Origin: Anodontia alba | Taxonomy: Eukaryota > Mollusca > Bivalvia > Lucinida > Lucinidae | Assembly: GCA_964016985.1 (NCBI GenBank) | Contig: OZ024825.1 | Span: 40,485,557-40,549,556, forward strand | Length of the DNA: 64,000 bases | Direction of reading: 5' to 3' | Part shown: one piece after another, positions 10,548 to 22,332 of the stretch | Layout of the letters: every line of letters starts with the position of its first letter | How positions within the stretch are numbered: the first letter of the stretch is position 1 | Position numbers and translations under genes: made by a program | Notes under the pieces: model-generated | Told to the model about the DNA's origin: nothing | What the model saw: the letters and a program-made list of their open reading frames with translations, nothing else | The model's database searches: none

Positions 10548-13130
10548 ATAGAACAAAACAGAACAGAACATAATTTTATTTAGACGTAAACTGTTACAGT
10601 TTCGAGTCTATCCGCATGCACATATAATAATATCACGAGGTCACGATACAAAATATATATGGCTGGCAACAAATAAATACAGTGTAATCCCGCAGATGAT
10701 TCTGATGTAAGTATTAACTATAGATGCCAATGTAGATTGTGGAACATGATGTATAAAGATTAGATATCTTTTTTTTTACATATGAAGGATTAACTTTATA
10801 ATTACACAAACATAGACTATATGTAAACCAGCAATTTTCGTATAAATATTAATAATAAAGGCAGCTATAACGATGTCATAAACGAACTTCGAAGTCTAAA
10901 CGACTCATATACATATTTTCCTAATTTCTGTAACACTCCGTGTTCTTTTGTTTGCATTAGCAATGTAAATTTATAAATACTTGGTCTGTTATGATAATAG
11001 GGGCGAATATATTTCTGTCTCAAATTACTATAAATAGGACACACAAGTACAAAATGGTACTCATCCTCAGTATCAGTATATCTTCCCGTTTCGATACGTA
11101 ATTGGTGAGAAGATAAAGAACTAAAGCGGGATAAAGCCACCCTTAGTATGTTTGGTAATGCATTCAAATAAAGCTCAAAATCGAAAGACAATTTATAGTT
11201 TTTACAAGGTTTAAGGACTCTATTGTTAGCGATATCGTTATACTAGCTATGTTTAAAGGCATCCAATACTATTTGTTTAAACTGCAAGGGGAATGTTTTT
11301 AAAATGACCGAAAATTTATTATTCCAAACAAAAGAAAATCCATACTTATCTAAAAGGGACTTGACGTTTTTGCCCAATTACATGTATTTGCATCAGTGCT
11401 ACAGGGATCCACAATAAACTATACAGTTTGTTTAACAAAATATTGTCGGTATTAATTATGTGACACAAAAAAATTGATAAAACGTGTATATCTTGAAACA
11501 TATAAAGATAAAGTTCGAGCTTCCCGTACACTCAAATGTTACATGTTGAAGACTTTACTTTCAATAAATACTTACACAATTTAAGATGAATTCTTTCGAT
11601 TTCCTTACATTTTTCCAAACCTCTATATCTCACAAGAGTAGCTAAGTATAGAGCCCACAAAAGCATCAAACAACTGACACATAACTTAAGGCTTAAAAAA
11701 AATTCTTCGAATTGGCATTCAAAGAAATCCGAATACGAATCACATCCCCTTACACAAGTTTTAACCTCATTGTACATATCTTTAATTATTCGTAACATTT
11801 ACTATTAAGACCTAATTTAAATAGCTTTTACCATAAACCATTCACGCAAAAAGTGTCAAAGGCATTTTTTTTTAAATCAATAAAAGCACAAAATATCCTC
11901 CCTTTCTCCTTTAAAACCTTTTGCATGATAGAATTTAAGACAAAAATTGCATCGGTTGTTGAACGACCCCTTCGAAAGCCAAACTGCGAATCAGACAGGA
12001 CATCATTGCTTTCAGCCCATTTTTTTCAATCTATTGTTTAAAACCCCTGTAAATATTTTTGAGAAGCAACTGATCAGAGTAATTTCCCTAAAATTGTTTA
12101 CATCATTAGGATCATGCTTTTAAAAAGTGGCCTCGGTGGCTCGGTTGGATGCGCCGTCTGACTGGAGACCAGGAGGTCGCGGGTTCAACCCCCGCCGAGG
12201 TCGACAACATTCTTTCGTGGAGATTGATCATGAAATATTTTCTACGGTCATTCTCTCCCTTCCGCTGATTCAAGAAGGGCAGTTGTCAGTTTCTGGCGAA
12301 AGAATGTGCACAATACTGGTTAACCGCTTTGAGGACTAAGCCTGCCCAGTAAACGTGTGGTTAGGTAAACTGACCGCGCTCGACATGACCCCACTGGGTT
12401 GACTGGGCCGTAAAACCTCACACAAATTTAAAAAGTGGAACCAATATGCCTTCAGAATACAGGCTCGGGAAGACGCCCGAGTTTAAGATAGCATTAAAAA
12501 TATCAACAATATGTCCGGATAATATATCATGAATATTCATTCAATAACTGATCACGTGAAAACGACTTGTTTCTTTTGAAAGAAAGAACGAATTACTAAC
12601 TCAACTTCTTCCAAAGGTATTGCATTATCAAGCTCTTCAAATGTACAATTTACTGAGTCAAAGGCATTGTTTTGGCATCGTTTTTTTTTCTTTCCTACGT
12701 ATTAAACAAGTAATTATGCATGTTTGAAAACTTTTTAAAAAATCATTCAGTGGTACGTTTGAGACATCTTTCTTCTTTTTTGAAAACTATTTCCAAAAAT
12801 CCCTTGGTTTAGCATGCCTCAGCTTCTCAATCCCTCTTATTTTATTACCTTCGAAACTACGCTTTTTCTGTTTTACAAGTTGTTTGTAAGATGCCTTTAT
12901 ATTGAACATATTTATTCTATTATCGTATGTATTACAACTATTAAATGACTTCATGGCATTAAAATAAGCCTGCTTAGGCGTATGACATTCTTCATCAAAC
13001 CAGCCGGCGTTTTTACAAACTTGATTCGCAGACAATCTGAGTTTGTTTTCAATATTTTTAGATATAGTCTTGCTAAATAAAGGGGAAACCACTTCGTTCA
13101 AACGACAGTCAATGTTTTAATACACGAACT
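10548..13130 (-). mobile_element. Non-LTR retrotransposon (LINE), antisense, decayed
   Basis: Minus strand from about 13100 downward: linker ORF with NAGWFDEECHTPKQAY and KPRDFWK. RT follows, with ILNSGVFPS, ILVPLFK, then KHDPNDVNNFREITLISC after the SINE insert, QFGFRRGRSTTDAIFVL and AFIDLKKNAFD. The C-terminal part at 10865-11191 has VALSRFSSLSSHQLRIETGR and DEYHFVLVCPIYSNLRQKY. The 3-prime tail at 10549-10575 is a TTCTG-type microsatellite preceded by AATAAA. Frameshifts and missing segments (no intact FADD box found) make it inactive. It fills the intron between the two halves of CUB 2. Confidence 0.85.
12131..12426 (+). mobile_element. tRNA-derived SINE with 12-base target-site duplication
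   Basis: The tRNA-like head (about 12130-12203) has a 7-base acceptor stem (GCCTCGG with CCGAGGT), a D-arm/A-box region TGGCTCGGTTGGATGC and a B box GGGTTCAACCCCC. A body of about 220 bases follows, ending CTCACACAAA. Target-site duplication TTTAAAAAGTGG is at 12119-12130 and 12427-12438. The insertion splits the LINE reverse transcriptase between LFK and KHD, so it is younger than the LINE. Confidence 0.85.
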
Positions 13131-13361
13131 AACTGAGTTTTTATCAGAAATTTCAATCTGATTAACAATAGCATAAAACAAAAGAAGTTAAAGATACTTA
13201 CTTTTAGATTTCAAAAACATTATAAAGAGTAACATAGAGGTTGAGTATAGAGGCAAATTTTATTGTTTTTTTTTTTGCCTGTTTAGATAAGGCTTTATGA
13301 CGTCATAAAGCTTCATTAAATTTTCAGAATGACGGCACCCATAAAAGCAGTTTTATTATCT

Positions 13362-13559
13362 TTAACCCTTGTCATGCTGAATAAATTAAGATGTTGCGCC
13401 CATTTCTAATTGACAGCCAATCAATCTGGATTGTTGATATAAATTCACGTACTGAATGACAAACAGTGCAGATTCAGATCAGTTGGCTTCTTTAGATGAT
13501 CTCGATCTACACTGTTTGCAAAGACAGGGTATATCCGGGTTCAGCACGACAAGGGTTAA
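13362..13559. mobile_element. A2 MITE, copy 3
   Basis: TTAACCCTTGTCATGCTGAA to TTCAGCACGACAAGGGTTAA; the hairpin is partly deleted. Confidence 0.78.
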
Positions 13560-14739
13560 ACATTTGTAACTTATTTAATTTTCATCTGATTTTGGTCACA
13601 TTTGCATCAGAATGTACCAGATTGCATCTCAGATATATTCTTCTCCAAAATTGTGTTTCCTTTCAATGTTCTAATCACAAGTACAGCAGACGATACTTTA
13701 ATCTTTTAAATTTCAGACAAAATAAGACTTGACATTGCATGTGAATCGTCTGCCTAGCAATGCCAAAATATAAGTGAAAATATCCAGGAAATACCTCAAG
13801 GCCACATGAAGCTCAGCCCTCTCCAAAGGCAGAAAAAATGTGTAACAAATAAGAACATCACAAACGCCACATATGAAACCACAGACGCACAAACAAAGCG
13901 GAACTGCAGGTGCCTTGTAATGGTCAGTAGGAAAACTACTGGGGCTCTTGAACCAATTGTCACTGTCAAAAAATAACATCAACTTTAGAAAGTCGTCTAC
14001 TGCAAATTTGCCTAGCGCTTTAAAGGCTAAATGGGACGAATTCTTGTCATGAACAGTCTCCATAAAACTGAGTATGCTGTTTTCATTTCTTTGATGTTTC
14101 TTGCAGTAGGAGGTACAATCCTCTCAAAACATAATACAAACGCCCCGGCTGGTCTCAGCATTTACTATTCAAATATGTTCTGAATACCATATTTACAGTG
14201 TAGACCAAATCAGAGCCACAGAACGAACGCGGTTTCTTATTAGGATCAACACTGTCATTTACCAAGCAGTGTTTACACTCATCTACCTAGTAAAATGGAT
14301 TTAAACCGCGTCATGTGAAAAGAATTGTTATAGCATATGCAAAAAGCAAAGGTTCAGGCGAGCCTGCGCATCCGCGCAATCTCGGCAAAACCTATGCTAT
14401 TCGCTCATGTAAGCGGTAGGCCTGCTGGAAACTATAGCCAAAGGACCAGATGTGGCTCAGCTAAGGGGCATACCCTTAACCGGGCATGCGCACTGAAATA
14501 TTGATTCGACGGAAAGTCCGAAGAGCATTTTTTTCGCGAGACGTTATATTGTAGGACAAGTATCCCAGCGGACGCTCAGCGTTGAATCAACGTCGATACA
14601 GCATGACATTGCATCGACGTTGATGCGACGTTGCATCAATGTCACGTACCCTCTGAATTGGTAAGAAGCTAGTGTCCGAATATTTAGGGTATAAACAGTT
14701 TGTTTATTGCATGATATGGTCTTGTTAATGTTAATTAAG

Positions 14740-14899
14740 GTGTACGATGGGGCATACATAGAAGATGGGTTAATTGGAACTTACTGCGGCACAGAAAGAC
14801 CGGCTCCCATTACAAGCAAGTCAAATCAGCTTTATGTCCTTTTTCATACCAACACACGCGGCGTCGGAACAGGTTTTGAAGCTGTCTATGGTCAATCAG
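14740..14899 (+). CDS. CUB domain 2, exon b
   Basis: Acceptor ttaattaag (weak pyrimidine tract), phase 0. It opens VYDGAYIEDGLIGTYCG, a textbook CUB fourth-cysteine region, continues with LYVLFHTNTRGVGTGFEAVY and ends at a phase-1 donor tcag/gtaata. It is separated from exon a by a 4.2-kb intron filled by an antisense LINE and MITEs. Confidence 0.88.
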
Positions 14900-15430
14900 G
14901 TAATATTTATTCTTTATTCTAAGTTTTATTCTTCATTGTTTTCTTCTGTCTCTTGGCATGACTGATAACTATCTAATTTATTTGAATCTACGCATTATCT
15001 ATAATTATTTCATGTACCGAAATAAAATATACTAGATGAGGAAATGCCTTTTCTTTTCTTTTTTTTCTTTGTTGTTCCTTTTATGTGGCAATTTTATTAT
15101 ATTCTTCTGAAATAACATATATTAAGTATAAAGTAAAACTAGTAGCTAGATTACCTTCACACATCATAAACCACAGTCTTTCTAACCAAAAAGCGCAACA
15201 TGAGTCACAAAGGAAGAACAATATTGGAACGGTCTGAAATAATGCTACTGTGGTTTCCAATTGGTATAAGAGGCTTAAACCGGTATTACATAAGCACAGC
15301 TTTAAAGAGCTCCAAACATAAAAACAATACAAAACAACTCAATCACCATACAGAAAGAACAACAGAAAGCAAGTAAAGCGGGCGAAATTAAAGATTACCA
15401 CAATGCTAGCGTGGCATCGAAGCATGAAAA

Positions 15431-15769
15431 TACAGTCAAACCTCGTTATCTCGAACTCGCTTATTTCGAATTACCGCTTATCTCGAAGTGAAAATCTGGT
15501 CCCTGTTTTAACATGAAACTATGACAACAAGTAACAAAATAATGTGGAAAAGAGGAGAAATTGCTCCTAAGGAGCAATTTCTCCTCTTTTCCACATTATT
15601 TCATATATATATTTCTAACTTCAGGAGTCAAATTACATATTCATTTGTTAAATGTGGTTGTTCAATTTATTGTTTTCCTCACTCTCTCAACTCTGATATG
15701 TCGAGGTATGGATATCTCGAAGTGTTTCAGTGAGTCCCTTGGAATTCGAGATAACGAGAGTCGACTGTA
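15431..15769. mobile_element. C-type MITE (pogo-like ends), copy 1
   Basis: TACAGTCAAACCTCGTTATC to GATAACGAGAGTCGACTGTA. Central hairpin GAGAAATTGCTCC TAA GGAGCAATTTCTC near 15550-15600. Confidence 0.8.
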
Positions 15770-15819
15770 TTGCACACGAGAGCATGGATACTCGACAGAC
15801 GGTGACCATAATACATTCA

Positions 15820-16153
15820 TCTCTCTGTATATCGACACTCGAAACAACGACAAAATTGGTTATAATGATAACTGACACGAAACTTTCGCTTACGAGGTGA
15901 CAGTTAATCATGCAAGAACATTGTATTTAATACTTCAAGAAATATATGTTTTGGATATGTGTTAGAAGCGCCTCAATGAAGCGATTCTAACAAATATCCA
16001 AAATATATATTCTACGAGGAACTGAGAATAAAAGACGGCATTTCTTATATATTATTCTGGTCGCTAATGGTTGTTTACAACAGCAAATTCATTTTAATGG
16101 CAACATTTTTTGTTTGGAACAAATGCTGTCGCTGCAACGAGGCTTCTCTGTAG
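15820..16153. mobile_element. E-type MITE, copy 1
   Basis: Ends TGTATATCGACACTCGAAAC and AACGAGGCTTCTCTGTA; core hairpin GTTAGAAGCGCCTCAATG with GAAGCGATTCTAAC. Confidence 0.7.
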
Positions 16154-16326
16154 TAGAGCATAACAAAGTAGGCATCAGAGTTACAGCCTTGGAGCGGACA
16201 CCAGTATAAACTACTAGGTGGCTCATCAGCATTAGGATATAAAGCAACTATTGTTCTCTAGTGGTTATCCCTGTATTCTATACCATAGAATTTTTTCGGT
16301 GCTACATGTGATAATAAGGGACTTTT

Positions 16327-16378
16327 GCAAACAGCGCTGATCCAGATGAGACGGATCATCAGAATCTACGCTGTTTGA
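16327..16378. repeat. A1 hairpin, shortened
   Basis: GCAAACAGCGCTGATCCAGA with returning CTACGCTGTTTG; loop GATGAGACGGATCATC. Confidence 0.65.
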
Positions 16379-16618
16379 CAATTAGCCTTTAAATTTAATG
16401 TATAAATCTATTTCCAACAGGTAGTTTGTTAAAAAGAAATTGCGGACGGCAATTTTCGTTTTGAAAGTTCTCGCCTAAAGAGTTTAACAATGATTAGGAG
16501 TGATCTATTTTACAAATATACGTTACCAATAGGTATCAAAAGATGTTTTTCTTGATAATAACTTCACAAAATTTAACGAATTAGGGATCCTTTGGAAATA
16601 CAAACAAAATCAAAACCA

Positions 16619-16852
16619 GGGCCCAGTTGTTCAAAGCGTCGTTAGCTTAACGAGCTCGTTAAGGGTCATTTAGTTAACTGTTGTAGCGGATTCAATATAC
16701 AATAATCTGATATTTTTTGCTGAAAAAATGTGAGTAGCAAAAGCTATTCACATTTTTTCAGCAAAACATTTCAAGCATATTTGCGTATCACTCAATATAA
16801 ATTTTAACGAATCGTTAACTAACGACATCGTTAGCTTTGAACAACTGGGCCC
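16619..16852. mobile_element. F-type MITE, copy 1
   Basis: GGGCCCAGTTGTTCAAAGCG to TTTGAACAACTGGGCCC with central hairpin TGCTGAAAAAATGTGAGTAG/CACATTTTTTCAGCA. Confidence 0.82.
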
Positions 16853-17130
16853 AGAACATATCAGACTGGTTTTGATTGTGTCTGTTTATGAAAAATAATG
16901 GAAAATGCAACTTCCCTCAAGCCCCCCCCCCTCCCCCCCCCCACGCCCTTGCAGCTTTGAGCGATTTTATATTTTCATACAACATGTATCAGCCTAATAA
17001 TCCCAAAGGACTAGAATATTTTTTCACTATATCGAATCACTATATCACTTTGCTGACTAAATCAGAGTATGGGGCGACGTTTTACGGCCTTCACACATTG
17101 TTATTGTAATGCAGATGAGATTGTTTTATA

Positions 17131-17572
17131 AGGATCAAACATGTTTAGAAGTAAAACAACCATGCATTAATATTCGACAGATCCCAAGGGAGGTGTTGAA
17201 AACCGAAGCCGGAGGCCGCGGTTTTCAACACCTCCCTGGAGACCTGGCGAATATTAGTGCATTGAAAAACCATGTTCGATCGCTATTATTGCATAAAAAC
17301 TGAAAAAAAAAATGCTACATTTTGCGTTATTTCTTGTACTACTTTGTTTCGCTTTTTCAGCGATTTCTCGCGAACGCAATTTCCACGGACTATACTCGTT
17401 CTAGGGCCGACCAGTATACATCTTGTAACGGCAGCAAATCTGTGGCCCCGGTACCATCATATGAAAGTTGCGTAGCCTTGCATTAACAACACGTGAATTG
17501 CCTTGTTAATACACGGCTTTTCGCCGGTAAATGCACGGCTGTTAATGACGTGCGACACTGCTTTTTATGCAA
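17131..17572 (+). mobile_element. N-type 430-base element, forward copy
   Basis: Inner hairpin GGGAGGTGTTGAAAACCG with CGGTTTTCAACACCTCCC at about 17189-17237, then a conserved arm through GGCAGCAAATCTGTGGCCCC to CACTGCTTTTTATGCAATA. Confidence 0.72.
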
Positions 17573-17636
17573 TAGTATGTATTACGGTATTTAATTGCAT
17601 TGTTTTTAATGTCAGTATTAAGTTGATCTTTTTCAG

Positions 17637-17839
17637 GGTTCAGTTATGATTGTGGATATAGTATAAACGAATCACCGGGCTGGATTAGCCCTGCAGTGAA
17701 TGGTGTGGACGGAAAGTATGACAACAATCTCAACTGCACCTGGTCTGTGATAGCCAACGAGAGAAGTGTAATTGAGATCAACTTTGTACACATGGACATC
17801 GAATCAAATAATACAAAGTGTGACTTCGACTATTGTCAG
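17637..17839 (+). CDS. CUB domain 3, exon a
   Basis: Too short and ATG-free for a simple ORF scan. Acceptor gatctttttcag, phase 1. It encodes YDCGYSINESPGW, then NGVDGKYDNNLNCTWSVI, then VIEINFVHMDI and CDFDYCQ. Donor cag/gtaata is phase 0. The four CUB core features are present (CG, C-x-W, hydrophobic strand ending MDI, C before FDY). It has one extra cysteine at the very end (YCQ), so disulfide pairing may differ from its sisters. The acidic insert is shortened here. Confidence 0.85.
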
Positions 17840-17955
17840 GTAATAACATTCTTAATCCTTTTCACATGAGTTTATGAAATCGACTCCTCCATCACTGAAT
17901 TTGGGCATTTCCATTGTTGCAAATAGGGATGTTAGTCAAAAAATCAAAACAGAAT

Positions 17956-18023
17956 GACAAACAGTGTAGATCCTGATGAGACGGCTCATGATGAGCCGTC
18001 TCATCAGGATCTACATTGTTTGC
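17956..18023. repeat. A1 hairpin
   Basis: Near-perfect 68-base palindrome centred on GACGGCTCATGATGAGCCGT. Confidence 0.85.
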
Positions 18024-18289
18024 ACAAGTATCTGGTTTGGTCTGTAGGGCTTAAAGGGTTAATGCTTTATACGGACAGCCCTGTTTGATTTGTGTTGTAT
18101 ATGTTGTGTGTTAATAGTATCAGTTACCACGGGGAAGCATGCTGATTTTGCTATATTACCAATAATAAAAAGTATAATATTTACTGTACATTTGACTAAT
18201 TTAAGTATCTTTAGCTTTATATAATGCTGTGGATGTTACTTGCACATTTATGAGACTATAAAAGACTATTTATCAATTAAAAATAAAAT

Positions 18290-19935
18290 ATATTTTATTT
18301 TAGGATAGAAATTTAATAAACTTAGAATTTAATGTTTAGTTTATCTAGCGTTTTACTGATTTCTAATCTTTCCGCAGATTTACATAAAATGTTATGTAGC
18401 GTTTTACTATTTCCTTATCGTTTCCCAAATTCATAAAAAATGTTTTCTAGCGTTTTACTGATTCCTAATTACTTCCCAGATTCACATAAAAATGTTATCT
18501 ATGTTATCTAGGGTTTTACTGATTCCTAATCACTTCCAGAGTTCACCATCGAAATGTTATGTAGTGTTTTACTGATTCCTAATCATTTCCCAGATTCACA
18601 TAAAAATGTTATCTAGGGTTTAACTGATTCCTAATCACTTCCCAAATTCACATAAAAATGTTATCTAGGGTTTTACTGATTCCTATTCACTTCCCGAGTT
18701 CACCATCAGAATGTTATCTAGGGTTTTACTGATTCCTAATCACTTCCCAGATTCACATATAATATGTTATCTAGGGTTTTACCGATTTCTAATCACTTCC
18801 CAGAGTCACATAAAAATGTTATCTAGGGTTGTACTGATTCCTAATTACTTACCAGATTCACTGAGTCACATATCGTTTCCCAATTTCACATAAAATGTTT
18901 TCTGGCATTTTACTGATTTCTAATCACTTATCAGATTCACATAGAAATGTTATCTAGGGTTTTACTGATTCCTAATCACTTACCAGATTCACATAAGAAA
19001 TGTTATCTAGGGTTTTACTGATTCCTAATCACTTCCCAGATTCACATAAAAACGCTATGTAGGGTTTTACTGATTCCTAATCACTTCCTGTGTTCACATA
19101 AAAATGTTATCTAGGGTTTCACTGATTCCAAATCACTTCCAAGATTCACGGAGTTACATATCGTTTCCCAGATTCACATAGAATGTTTTCTAGCGTTTTA
19201 CTGATTCCTAATCACTTACCAGATTCACATAGAAATGTTATGTAGGGTTTTACTGATTCTTTATCACTTACCAGATTCACATAAAAAATGTTATCTAGGG
19301 TTTTACTGATTCCTAAACACTTCCAAGATTCACATTAAAATGTTATCTAGGTTTCTTTTTCTGATTCCTAATCACTTTGCGAGTTCACATAAAAATGTTA
19401 TGTATGGTTTTACTGATTCCTAATCACTTTTCAGATTCACATAAAATGTTATCTAGGATTTTACTGCTTCCTAATCACATCCCAGATTCACTGAGTCACA
19501 CATCTTTTCCCAGATTCACATTAAAATGTTTTCTAGCCTTTTACTGATTCCTAATCACCTACCAGATTCACATAAAATGTTATCTAGGGTTTTCCTGATT
19601 CCTAATCACTTTCCGAGTTCACATAAAAATGTTATGTAGGATTTTACTGATTCCTAATCACTTCCCAGATTCACATAAAAATATTATCTAGGGTTTTACT
19701 GATTCCTAATCACTTACAAGATTACCATAAAAATATTAATTAGGGTTTTACTGATTCCTAATCACTTCCTGAGTTCACAAAAATATTATGTAGCTTGACT
19801 GATTTCAATCACTTCACAGATTCACATAAAAAATATCTAGAGTTTAACTGATTCCTAATCACTTCCCAGATTCACATAAAAATGTTATCTAGGGTTTAAC
19901 TGAATCCTTATCATCGTCCAGATTCACATAAAAAC
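18290..19935. repeat. Satellite-like tandem array, about 55-base unit
   Basis: About 28-30 diverged copies of a unit containing CTAGGGTTTTACTGATTCCT, AATCACTTCCCAGATTCACA and TAAAAATGTTAT. Occasional larger units carry an extra CACTGAGTCACATATCGTTT, suggesting a higher-order repeat. Lies in the CUB 3 intron. No coding potential. Confidence 0.9.
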
Positions 19936-20786
19936 GTGTTACAAAACGTGTGAAAATGCCCTTATTGAATATAAGGGCAGTAAACACCGAGAACAGCTTG
20001 TGCGTTCATGCATTCTTATCAAGATCTACGTTATCCTTACAGAATAAATACATGCTTCAAAATATCCCGGCAAACATTGTCAACAGACATTAATTATACT
20101 TCAAATAGCGCTGCTGCACATGCTTATTCGGGCATTTAATGTTTGCATAGGGTATAAGGGAATTTTCTGACGATATGCATAGAATATTCTCTGACTTAAA
20201 TCAAGCTGAATCATATCATCAATAAATAATGATACATGCCTAAAAGCGAAAATATGAATTATTACTAAAATCTAATTTTAATTTGGTAAAATAGCATTTT
20301 TTGGATGATAAATCTGACATAAATCTTATCATAACGGTAGAAAATATCAAATTATCTTTTTAATATAATTTAAATTATTGTTTTGGAATTGCAATATCAC
20401 AAAACAAATGATTATTTGAGATAGCAATAACTGTTTATTTGCAATTAGAACACAATAAATTATCTTTTAAATTTAAACTATTAGATATTAGAATTATGAC
20501 CAAAAAATGAATACAGTTTTTAGTCTGTTATTATTCTTTACCATTGTACTAAGAGGGTTTGCAGAGAGTGGAAACTCTCGGCCATCAACCCTCATGATAG
20601 ACATTCCTGGAGATCTGGTGTGAGATCTGTCATGCGTACAGCAAACCAGCTATCTGGAAGGGGACCCACTGGTGTAGATGTTGTCCCTGTACCTGCACGT
20701 TAATCAAAAATCCGATTATGATGATATATGATGTATGTCAGGCAATGTGATTTAGATATTCTTGGAGAAAAATGGTTGAACTATTT
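19936..20786. other. Intronic sequence, little recognised
   Basis: Mostly AT-rich with no exon. At 20565-20700 a more balanced stretch (GGAAACTCTCGGCCATCAAC, GAGATCTGGTGTGAGATCTG) may be a fragment of a dispersed element I cannot name. Confidence 0.4.
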
Positions 20787-20853
20787 GCAAACAGTAGAAA
20801 CCCTGAACAGACGCCGCGTTCTGCGGCGTCTGATCTGGGTCTGCACTGTTTGC
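20787..20853. repeat. A1 hairpin
   Basis: Palindrome centred on GACGCCGCGTTCTGCGGCGT. Confidence 0.82.
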
Positions 20854-21711
20854 CAATTGCCCTTTTAGGGGTCTCCAGACTACAATGGATTAAAACATCG
20901 CCATTAATTTTGACGCAGATCAAAACTACAAATATGTGTTTGGTTCGCGTAGGGTCCTATATCTTATCGGTGAAACATCACAACAAAACCCAAATATTCA
21001 CAGATTTAACTGCCAATGAAACAAAAGGATTACTCAAAGGCAAATTAAAGTCAGAGCAAACGAAAAACACAAGTTGAACCATAATGGACACGGCCACAGA
21101 CGGCCATGGTCAGGGAAGTCTTAGACACCGTGCTCAAGTGGTGTAAAGAAAAGTTGGGTAAACTGTGTTAAATATTTGAATTTTTAGGATAGACTATATT
21201 ATTTATCTACAACTGAAGATGCTAATTTCCAATCATTGTTTGTACCAACCTGTTTCAGAATCCCCGTAAAGCTCTTGCAATTAAACCAATCTATATAGGT
21301 GAGTTATTTTGTTGTACTGTAATGCAATTATGGGTACCCGTAAAATTACACAATGTCTACTTGTACAGGGAGAAATGTAAAGCTATTGCTTCACATATAG
21401 TTTTTGATTTTAATCAGTATAGAAGGACATGATATAATGTAGATGCTTAGTGGTTGACCCAATCAAAGATACAACTTTGCTACCCTCTTAAATCACATGA
21501 TGATGGGTTGGTCGTCCGCTCGGTCCTTCCTTATACACAGGATATTCCTGATATTAATCGTCTGTGGTCTGATTCACCGCTGTTCTGCCCGTAGCTGTTT
21601 TTTACTCTGGTGTTCACTTGGTACTCAAGCTATTAACTCAGTTTTATTATACTCTCGAGAAGTTAATTTATATATTATGTATGGTGTCTATGTTAATTCA
21701 TTGATGATTTA
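20854..21711. other. Intronic sequence, nothing recognised
   Basis: Short ORFs only. Some O-like words (CACAGACGGCCATGGTCAGG, TAGACACCGTG) but no clear copy. Confidence 0.4.
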
Positions 21712-22046
21712 AGGAACCCTTAAATTTCAGTGGCTCGAACATCTTTGGGGCCATGGAAATTTGTTCTAGACATAGGTAGTTCGAGCCACTGAGGATTAAT
21801 CATAGCGCCAGATCAGATGTCAAATGGAGATAATTTAGGGATGCCTTTTCGATCTTCTATAAAATAATGTTACGTTGAGTGTACTCATTAGAATGGCCTC
21901 TCGATGAGGCGATTCTAATGAGTCCATACAACATACATGTTCATGATGAAATATAAAAGAATCCTAAACTATCTCTAAATATTTTTCTTGAGCTATAAAA
22001 AGAATTTCCTAGAGACTAAAGCATGAGTTCAAATTATCCACTGTAA
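21712..22046. mobile_element. D-type MITE, copy 2
   Basis: Ends CCCTTAAATTTCAGTGGCTC and ATCCACTGTAAAC; core ATTAGAATGGCCTCTCGATG with GAGGCGATTCTAATGAG. Confidence 0.72.
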
Positions 22047-22332
22047 ACGAGCAATCCGTGTTTGAGTTATTTAATATATTTTATTAATGTGTAGTCAAAG
22101 GTGTTTGCAGTTTAATCCCTAATTCCATGAAATGCCCAAGTTCTACAAAAAGTCTACAGTTTTTATTTATAAGGCTATATAGAATTTACTTGGGCTTTTT
22201 TATTTGAGATTCAGGACTAAATATCAGGCGCCTGTGGTGCAGTTGGAACTGTATCAGGATTAAAGACGAGGGCTGGTTACTTATAAAACTAGATTGGTTC
22301 TCTCACCCTACAGCTCTATAGCTTTCGCATAT

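Noticed and set aside
12130..12203. Functional tRNA gene
   Set aside because: Acceptor stem and T arm are tRNA-like, but the anticodon stem is mismatched and the sequence is the head of a 296-base SINE with target-site duplication.
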